Source: CAVTSA01 sp963790575
GTDB taxonomy: Bacteria; Chloroflexota; Dormibacteria; Dormibacterales; Dormibacteraceae
Assembly: GCA_963790575.1 (NCBI GenBank)
Contig: CAWBPD010000028.1
Location: 1-64,000 of the forward strand
Direction of reading: 5' to 3'
DNA: 64,000 bases
Position numbers and translations under genes: made by a program. Below are positions 58,718 to 64,000 of this stretch, piece by piece (position 1 is the first letter of the stretch; the number at the start of each line of letters is the position of its first letter). The notes beneath the pieces are model-generated. The model was not told the origin of the DNA. It did not search any database and saw only the letters and a program-made list of their open reading frames with translations.

Positions 58718-61674
58718 GCACGCACCAGGACGCCAGGCTGCGCCGGCTCGGCGAGCGCGTGTCCGCCCTCCGCGCCGAGACCGAGGCCCGCGGCGAGACG
58801 TTCTATCCCGGCGCGAGCCAGGTCCACCTGGCCGCGTTCCCGCCCAAGGAACGCTGGGATGACTGGGTGGAGCTCGACTCACGGGCCTGGCCCCGGCGGG
58901 TGGAGCGGCACTCCATGCTGGTCCCCACCACCTGCTTCAACTGCGAGTCGGCGTGCGGCCTGCTCGCATACGTCGACCCCCAGACGCTGCGCGTCCGCAA
59001 GTTTGAGGGCAACCCCGAGCATCCAGGCTCGCGCGGCCGCAACTGCGCCAAGGGACCGGCGACGCTGAACCAGGTCACCGACCCGGACCGGATCCTCTAT
59101 CCACTGCGCCGGGTGGGGCCGCGGGGAGCGGGGGGTTGGGAGCGGATCGCCTGGGACGAGGCGCTCGACATGCTTGCCGCCCGCCTCCGGAAAGCGATCC
59201 AGGAGCGGCGGCAGAACGAGATCATGGTCCACATCGGGCGTCCCGGCGAGGACGGGTTCACGGAGCGCGTGCTCGCCAGCTGGGGCGTCGACGGTCACAA
59301 CTCGCACACCAACATCTGCTCCAGTGGCGGCCGCGCCGGCTACCAGTTCTGGATGGGCATGGACCGTCCGAGCGCGGACTTCGCGAACGCCGACGTCATC
59401 TACCTGATCAGCGCGCATCTCGAGGCCGGGCACTATTTCAACCCGCACGCGCAGCGCATCACCGAGGCGCGGGCGCGCGGTGCCAGGGTGATCGTGCTCG
59501 ACACGCGTCTCTCCAACACCGCCACCCACGCCGACTTCTGGCTCTCGCCCCAGCCCGGTAGCGAGGCGGCGATCAACCTTGCCATCGCCGAGCACCTGAT
59601 CCGGAGCGGCCGCTACGACCACGAGTTCGTGCGCCGCTGGTGGAACTGGCGCGAGTACCTCGACGCCCAGCACCCCGAGTTGCCGAAGACGTTCGAGACC
59701 TTCGAGCGCCTGCTCGGGGAGCTGTATCGAGAGTTCACATTCGAGTTCGCGGCCGCCGAGTCGGGCATCCCGGCGGAAAGGCTGCGAGAGGTGGCCGAGG
59801 TCGTGGCCGGTGCCGGGACGCGCTTTGCCGCGCACACCTGGCGCTCGGCGGCGGCCGGCAATCTCGGGGGCTGGCAGGTCTCGCGCACCCTCTTCCTGCT
59901 CTCGGCGCTGCTGGGTGCGGTCGCCACCGAGGGCGGTACCTTCCCGAACGCCTGGCACAAGTTCGTGCCCCGGCCCATCTATGTGCCGCCGCACCCCCGG
60001 GTATGGCAGGAGCTGACCTGGCCCCGGGAGTATCCGCTGGCTCAGAACGAGCTCTCCTTTTTGCTCCCGCACTTCCTCCAGGAGGGTCGCGGCCGGCTCG
60101 ACACCTACTTCATCCGCGTCTACAACCCGGTCTGGACCAACCCCGACGGCCTTTCCTGGGCGGAGCTGCTGACCGACGAGGAGAAGATCGGGTGTTTCGT
60201 TGCGCTCACCCCGACCTGGAACGAGTCAGCCTTCTTCGCCGACCTGGTCCTGCCGGTCGGTCACGGCGCCGAGCGTCACGACACGCACTCCTACGAGCAG
60301 TACGACGGTCAGTGGGTCGCGTTCCGCCAGCCGGTCCTCCGCGCCGCCCGCGAGCGCCTCGGCGAGCGGATCACCGACACCCGGCAGGTCAACCCGGGGG
60401 AGGTCTGGGAGGAGAACGAACTGTGGATGGAGCTCTCCTGGCGCATCGACCCTGACGGCTCGCTGGGCATCCGGCGCTACTACGAGTCGCGGGAGCGGCC
60501 GGGCGAGCGGCTCTCGGTCGACGAGTACTACGGCTGGATGTTCGAGCACTCACTTCCGGGCCTGCCCGAGAAGGCGGCCGCCGAGGGCCTCACCCCGCTG
60601 CAGTGGATGCGCCGTTACGGGGCCCACGAGGTGGCGTCGGGAACCGGCGCCAGGCACGAGGAGGAGGTTCCGTTCGAGGAGCTGGTCGACCACCGCAGGA
60701 CGCCGAACGGGCGCGTCTACACCTCGGCGCCGCCGCCCCCGACCCCCAACGTGGTGCCGATGGGGACGCCCGACGCCGACCCCGAGGGACGGCGTGCGGC
60801 CGGCGTCGAGATCGATGGGACTGTCCGGCGTGGATTCCCGACCCCTTCCGGACGGCTCGAGTTCTTCTCCACCACGCTCGCCGAGTGGGGGTGGCCGGAG
60901 CACGCCTTGCCCGGGTACATCAGAAGCCACGTCCACCCGGCGCGGCTCGAACCGGACCAGCTGGTGCTGCTCTCCACATTCCGGCTGCCCACGCAGGTCC
61001 ATACCCGATCGGCGAACTCCAAGTGGCTGGATGAGCTCGCGCACACCAACCCGGTCTGGGTCCACCCCGCCGACGCCGCACGTCTGGGGATCGCCCGGAC
61101 CGGTGAGGGGGTGCGGGTCGAGACCGAGATCGGCCACTTCGTCGCCCGCGCCTGGATTACGGAGGGCATCCGTCCCGGCGTGGTCGCTTGCAGCCACCAT
61201 ATGGGCCGGTGGAAGCCGGAGGGCCAGCCGGGGCGCGGCGGGGGTCTGATGGCGACCGTGGGAATGACGAGGGGCGCGAGGGGCTGGCGTCTGCGCCAGA
61301 CCGCGCCGGTCGCGCCCTACGCGTCCAGCGACCCCGACACGCGTCGTTTCTGGTGGAGCGACACCGGCGTCCATCAGAACCTGACCTTCGCGGTGCAGCC
61401 GGACCCGATCTCCGGCATGCACTGCTGGCACCAGGCGGTCCGCGTCCGCCCCGCCCTCGCCACCGATCGACAGGGTGACATCGAGGTGGACACGGAGAAG
61501 GCGCACGAGGTCTACCGGCGCTGGCTCCAGATGACCCGTTCCGCGGAGCAGGTGTCGCCGGACGGCGGGCGCCGCCCCTTCTGGCTGATGCGACCCTTGA
61601 AGCCGGGGCGCGAGCAATTCGCGCTGCCGGCATCGGTGAGAGATGACCGAGCCTCTCGTGGCTCAACGCGCTGA
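58714..61674 (+). CDS. Molybdopterin oxidoreductase catalytic subunit (DMSO reductase superfamily)
   Basis: This is a 986-residue Mo-bisMGD enzyme. An N-terminal [4Fe-4S] site has Cys74, Cys77, Cys81 and Cys111 (CFNCESAC...GRNCAKG). The Mo ligand may be Cys202 in HTNICSSGG. Typical cofactor segments follow (VIVLDTRLSNTATHADFWL, TPSGRLEFF), and the C-terminal domain binds the second pterin. It forms a complex with the upstream Fe-S/NrfD subunit. There is no twin-arginine signal, so the complex would face the cytoplasm. Substrate is not evident; polysulfide, thiosulfate and other oxyanion reductions are all possible. Confidence 0.9.
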   Translation: MSTHQDARLRRLGERVSALRAETEARGETFYPGASQVHLAAFPPKERWDDWVELDSRAWPRRVERHSMLVPTTCFNCESACGLLAYVDPQTLRVRKFEGNPEHPGSRGRNCAKGPATLNQVTDPDRILYPLRRVGPRGAGGWERIAWDEALDMLAARLRKAIQERRQNEIMVHIGRPGEDGFTERVLASWGVDGHNSHTNICSSGGRAGYQFWMGMDRPSADFANADVIYLISAHLEAGHYFNPHAQRITEARARGARVIVLDTRLSNTATHADFWLSPQPGSEAAINLAIAEHLIRSGRYDHEFVRRWWNWREYLDAQHPELPKTFETFERLLGELYREFTFEFAAAESGIPAERLREVAEVVAGAGTRFAAHTWRSAAAGNLGGWQVSRTLFLLSALLGAVATEGGTFPNAWHKFVPRPIYVPPHPRVWQELTWPREYPLAQNELSFLLPHFLQEGRGRLDTYFIRVYNPVWTNPDGLSWAELLTDEEKIGCFVALTPTWNESAFFADLVLPVGHGAERHDTHSYEQYDGQWVAFRQPVLRAARERLGERITDTRQVNPGEVWEENELWMELSWRIDPDGSLGIRRYYESRERPGERLSVDEYYGWMFEHSLPGLPEKAAAEGLTPLQWMRRYGAHEVASGTGARHEEEVPFEELVDHRRTPNGRVYTSAPPPPTPNVVPMGTPDADPEGRRAAGVEIDGTVRRGFPTPSGRLEFFSTTLAEWGWPEHALPGYIRSHVHPARLEPDQLVLLSTFRLPTQVHTRSANSKWLDELAHTNPVWVHPADAARLGIARTGEGVRVETEIGHFVARAWITEGIRPGVVACSHHMGRWKPEGQPGRGGGLMATVGMTRGARGWRLRQTAPVAPYASSDPDTRRFWWSDTGVHQNLTFAVQPDPISGMHCWHQAVRVRPALATDRQGDIEVDTEKAHEVYRRWLQMTRSAEQVSPDGGRRPFWLMRPLKPGREQFALPASVRDDRASRGSTR

Positions 61675-62596
61675 GGTGGCCGCGGCCCGCTGGGAGCTGA
61701 TCCGGGCTCTGGGAGCCGTCGTCGAAACCCGAGCCGCGGAGAGCCGGGCCGTGGTGCGCGCGCTGGAGCTGCCGCCGCTGGATGCCGCTCAGCACACGGC
61801 GACCTTCGTGCTCTGGTGCCCGCCCTACGCCGCGCTCCATCTCGGGCCCGAGGGCAAGCTGGGCGGTGCCGCCGCCGAGGCGGTGGCCGGGTTCTGGCGG
61901 GCGCTCGGACTCACGCCGCCTCCCGAGCCCGACCACCTGGCCCACCTCCTCGCGCTCTACGCGCACCTGGGAGAGGCGGAGCAACGATCGGCGGCGGCGA
62001 CCGCGCCGGCGCTCGGGCGTGCCCGCTCGACGCTGCTCACCGAGCACCTCTGGAGCTGGGTGCCGGGATATCTGTCCGCCGTCGAGGAGGTGGCGGGAGC
62101 CTCGCTGGCTGGATGGGCGGCGCTCACCCGGGACGTCTTGCGGCGGGAGATGGCGGTGAGCCGGCCCGCTCCCGCACTGCCGCTGGCACTGCGGGAGGCT
62201 CCGCCGCCGATCGCAGCCGGTCTGCCACCGGACGACCTGCTGGATGCGATCCTGACGCCGGTCCGGAGCGGGCTGGTGCTGACCCATCCCATGCTCGCCG
62301 GGATCGCGCGGGAGGTGGGGATCGGCTATCGGGCGGGCGAGCGTCGCTTTGCTCTGCGCGCCATGCTCGAACAGAACGCGGCCGGCACGCTGACCGGGCT
62401 GGCGAGCGAGGCCCGCCGCTGGGCCCATCGACATGAGTCTGAGGCCCGGACGGAGCATCGTGTGGCCGGTTGGTGGAAGGCGCGAGCGCAGGCCACCGCA
62501 ACCGTGCTCGCCTCCTCCGAGCGCCGGCACTTGGGTACCCCCGGCGACCCTGAGGATCCCCGAGTGCCGGCAATCGGGTACTCCCCGGTGCCCTGA
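61643..62596 (+). CDS. TorD/DmsD-like molybdoenzyme chaperone
   Basis: This 317-residue, mainly helical protein has the family-type LAHLLALYAHLGEAE and LLTEHLWSWVPGYLSAVEEVAG segments. It should assist cofactor insertion into the molybdopterin enzyme. It overlaps the end of that gene by 32 bp. It is longer than most TorD proteins (about 200 residues), with an extra C-terminal region of roughly 110 residues. The last codons lie in a dispersed repeat. The paired Mo enzyme has no Tat signal, so the chaperone probably checks folding rather than export. Confidence 0.75.
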   Translation: MTEPLVAQRAEVAAARWELIRALGAVVETRAAESRAVVRALELPPLDAAQHTATFVLWCPPYAALHLGPEGKLGGAAAEAVAGFWRALGLTPPPEPDHLAHLLALYAHLGEAEQRSAAATAPALGRARSTLLTEHLWSWVPGYLSAVEEVAGASLAGWAALTRDVLRREMAVSRPAPALPLALREAPPPIAAGLPPDDLLDAILTPVRSGLVLTHPMLAGIAREVGIGYRAGERRFALRAMLEQNAAGTLTGLASEARRWAHRHESEARTEHRVAGWWKARAQATATVLASSERRHLGTPGDPEDPRVPAIGYSPVP

Positions 62597-62621
62597 GGAC
62601 CCCGAGTGCCGGCACTCAGGG
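62524..62621. repeat. Dispersed repeat, CCCCGAGTGCCGG class (copy 2)
   Basis: Direct copies of CCCCGAGTGCCGG at 62558 and 62600 (42 bp apart), with an inverted copy CCGGCACTTGGG at 62524. It shares CCCCGAGTGCCGGCAATCGG and the TACT-CCGGTGCCC words with the repeat at 8389-8452. GAGTGCCGGCACTC (62605-62618) is a perfect palindrome. The repeat covers the last 24 codons of the chaperone gene and the gap behind it. Confidence 0.7.
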
Positions 62622-62669
62622 AGGGTGGGCCCATCGCCTGCTTCCCATCCGTAGCCGCGCCGAGGCATA

Positions 62670-63956
62670 ATGGCACCGCACGTGTCGCAGTTTTGCCGAC
62701 GACTCCTCGCGACGATGTTGCTGCTGGGACCGGTGTGTCTGCTCGGGGGGCTAGGCGTCACCAACGTCGAGGCCGCCACCGGGCCTGACACCTGGCAGCT
62801 GCTGGGCGGTGTCCCGGCCCGGCTCCAGAGCCCGGTCGAGGCACTGGCGGTCGACCCCAGCAACCACCTGGTGGTGCTGGCCGGCACGCAGGACGGATCG
62901 ATCTACCGCTCCGCCGACGGCGGTGCCCACTGGACCCGCACCGGGAAGAGGATGGGCCACGTGGTCACCGCGATCACCTTCAATCCGGGGGCGGCGGGCC
63001 AGGTCCTGGCCGGCACCGGCGGGGCCGGCATCTGGACCAGCACCGACGACGGCGCCGCCTGGCAGCAAGTCCGGAGCACGCGCAAAGACTGGGTCCGGGC
63101 GATCGCGGTGTCGGGCGGGGTGTTCGCCGCCGGGACCCATCAGGGTGTCCTGCTGAGCGGCAACGGATCGACCTGGACCCCGGCGGGACTCAAGCAGGTC
63201 GATGTCTCCGCGCTCACGATCGTGAGCGGAGGGTCGCAGCCGACGATCCTGGCCGGCGGCGACGGCGAGCGCAGTGGCCAGCCCCTTCCCCTCTACGCGA
63301 CCGAAAACGGCGGGAGCACCTGGACCTCGGTTGCGGGCTCGGTCCCCGGCAGCACCATGGTCTCCTCGCTGCTCACCCTGCCCCTCGCGTCGGGCGCCAC
63401 CTCGCCGACCATCATCCTGGGCACCAACGGGGGGCTCTTCCAGTCCACGGACGGAGGGGCGCAGTGGTCACCCCACAACGGCGGTGGCGCGCTGGCCCCG
63501 GTCGACGTCTCGTCACTGGCCGTCGCCAACGGAAGCGGCCAGGCCTACTACGTCGCGAGCGACGGCGGCGCCTCGTCCTCGGGCGGACTCTGGGTGACAC
63601 GAGACGGCGGGAACACCTTCGCTTCGCTCTCGGCCCCGCAGCCGGCGGTGACCGCGCTCGCCGTCCTCCCGGGTGCCAACCCGCTGATCTATGCGGCCTC
63701 GTTCCGCCCCATCGACCACTCGGTCACGTTCTGGAGTTACTCCGACATCGGCGGCATCCCGCAGGGTCCGTCGCAGGCGGTGGCCCCGCCCACCCAGCAC
63801 GGCGCGAGAGCACCCCAGACGAACGCCACGATCGACTGGGTGCGCGCACTCTCCCACGGGCCGGAGACGCCCTTCCTGGTCTTCTCGGCGTTCGCGATCC
63901 TGATGCTCCTGATCGCGCTCGGCGCCTACGCCCGCACCGCTCGCCGCCGGCTCTGA
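62670..63956 (+). CDS. Exported beta-propeller protein with Asp-box (BNR/YCF48-like) repeats
   Basis: This 428-residue protein has an N-terminal signal (LLATMLLLGPVCLLGGLGV), then a propeller with at least five Asp-box-like repeats: SADGGAHW, STDDGAAW, TENGGSTW, STDGGAQW and TRDGGNTF. A C-terminal transmembrane helix (FLVFSAFAILMLLIALGAYA) with Arg residues after it anchors it on the outside of the membrane. Related proteins are sortilin/BNR-like or photosystem-assembly (YCF48)-like. The function is not evident; a scaffold or binding role is likely. Confidence 0.8.
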   Translation: MAPHVSQFCRRLLATMLLLGPVCLLGGLGVTNVEAATGPDTWQLLGGVPARLQSPVEALAVDPSNHLVVLAGTQDGSIYRSADGGAHWTRTGKRMGHVVTAITFNPGAAGQVLAGTGGAGIWTSTDDGAAWQQVRSTRKDWVRAIAVSGGVFAAGTHQGVLLSGNGSTWTPAGLKQVDVSALTIVSGGSQPTILAGGDGERSGQPLPLYATENGGSTWTSVAGSVPGSTMVSSLLTLPLASGATSPTIILGTNGGLFQSTDGGAQWSPHNGGGALAPVDVSSLAVANGSGQAYYVASDGGASSSGGLWVTRDGGNTFASLSAPQPAVTALAVLPGANPLIYAASFRPIDHSVTFWSYSDIGGIPQGPSQAVAPPTQHGARAPQTNATIDWVRALSHGPETPFLVFSAFAILMLLIALGAYARTARRRL

Positions 63957-64000
63957 GCGGCCTCGCGCGCGGCCGCCGGCTCAGCCGGATCGCTCGCCCG

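Noticed and set aside
56960..58882. 640-residue minus-strand open frame
   Set aside because: Antisense to purA, the Fe-S/NrfD gene and the start of the molybdoenzyme gene, all of which have unmistakable motifs.
1..64000. Insertion sequences, phage genes, tRNA or rRNA
   Set aside because: No transposase, integrase or phage structural protein motif in any frame and no recognisable tRNA T-arm or rRNA sequence by eye; a tRNA search program would be decisive.

Overview
The window is about 64 kb of very high-GC bacterial chromosome with short intergenic gaps, many GTG starts, several likely leaderless starts, Tat-type and lipoprotein-type solute-binding proteins, GntR/FCD regulators and an rplI-dnaB block. 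This fits a soil-type high-GC lineage such as Actinomycetota, Chloroflexota or a Dormibacterota-like group. I cannot place it further from sequence alone. I saw no rRNA, tRNA, CRISPR array, prophage or transposase.

Layout. 0.2-23 kb is a sugar-acid and carbohydrate uptake and catabolism region. It holds an acetyl-xylan-esterase-like hydrolase, two GntR regulators, a PdxA-family dehydrogenase, three RraA-family proteins (probable class II pyruvate aldolases), three enolase-superfamily acid-sugar dehydratases, three ABC solute-binding proteins, one two-gene permease pair and one fused permease. It ends with a MetE-like protein, a 2-hydroxyacid dehydrogenase and an MFS carrier. No ABC ATPase is encoded. 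The first operon shows damage: two compensating C-run frameshifts in the PdxA gene and an internally deleted rpiB. 23.5-37 kb is more housekeeping: metE, a GH76 glycosidase, a DUF1232-like protein, rplI, dnaB carrying a class 3 mini-intein, a UbiB-type kinase, a sulfatase, a histidine kinase/response regulator pair and small membrane proteins. 37-48 kb is a second catabolic island: GntR regulator, mandelate-racemase-like enolase, ThDP enzyme, two tandem amidohydrolases, an FMN 2-hydroxyacid dehydrogenase and an aldo/keto reductase. 48-55.7 kb holds assorted hydrolases, a HTH_42 protein, an AbrB/PIN toxin-antitoxin pair, an L,D-transpeptidase and an FAD amine oxidase. 55.7-64 kb holds purA, a molybdopterin oxidoreductase with a fused FeS-NrfD membrane subunit and a TorD-like chaperone, and an Asp-box beta-propeller.

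The most unusual signal is a dispersed family of palindromic elements, roughly 54-70 bp, found at transcription-unit boundaries. At least a dozen copies are present. Arm sequences fall into several classes (GTGTCCGC, TTCTGCACAC, GTTGGTGCACC, CTTTCACGTGA and others), while many share an inner core of the form CTA...GCGC...TAGG. Three copies are each exactly 66 bp and separate successive transcription units around rplI-dnaB. Another copy is embedded in frame in the dnaB intein, exactly where a homing endonuclease would normally sit.
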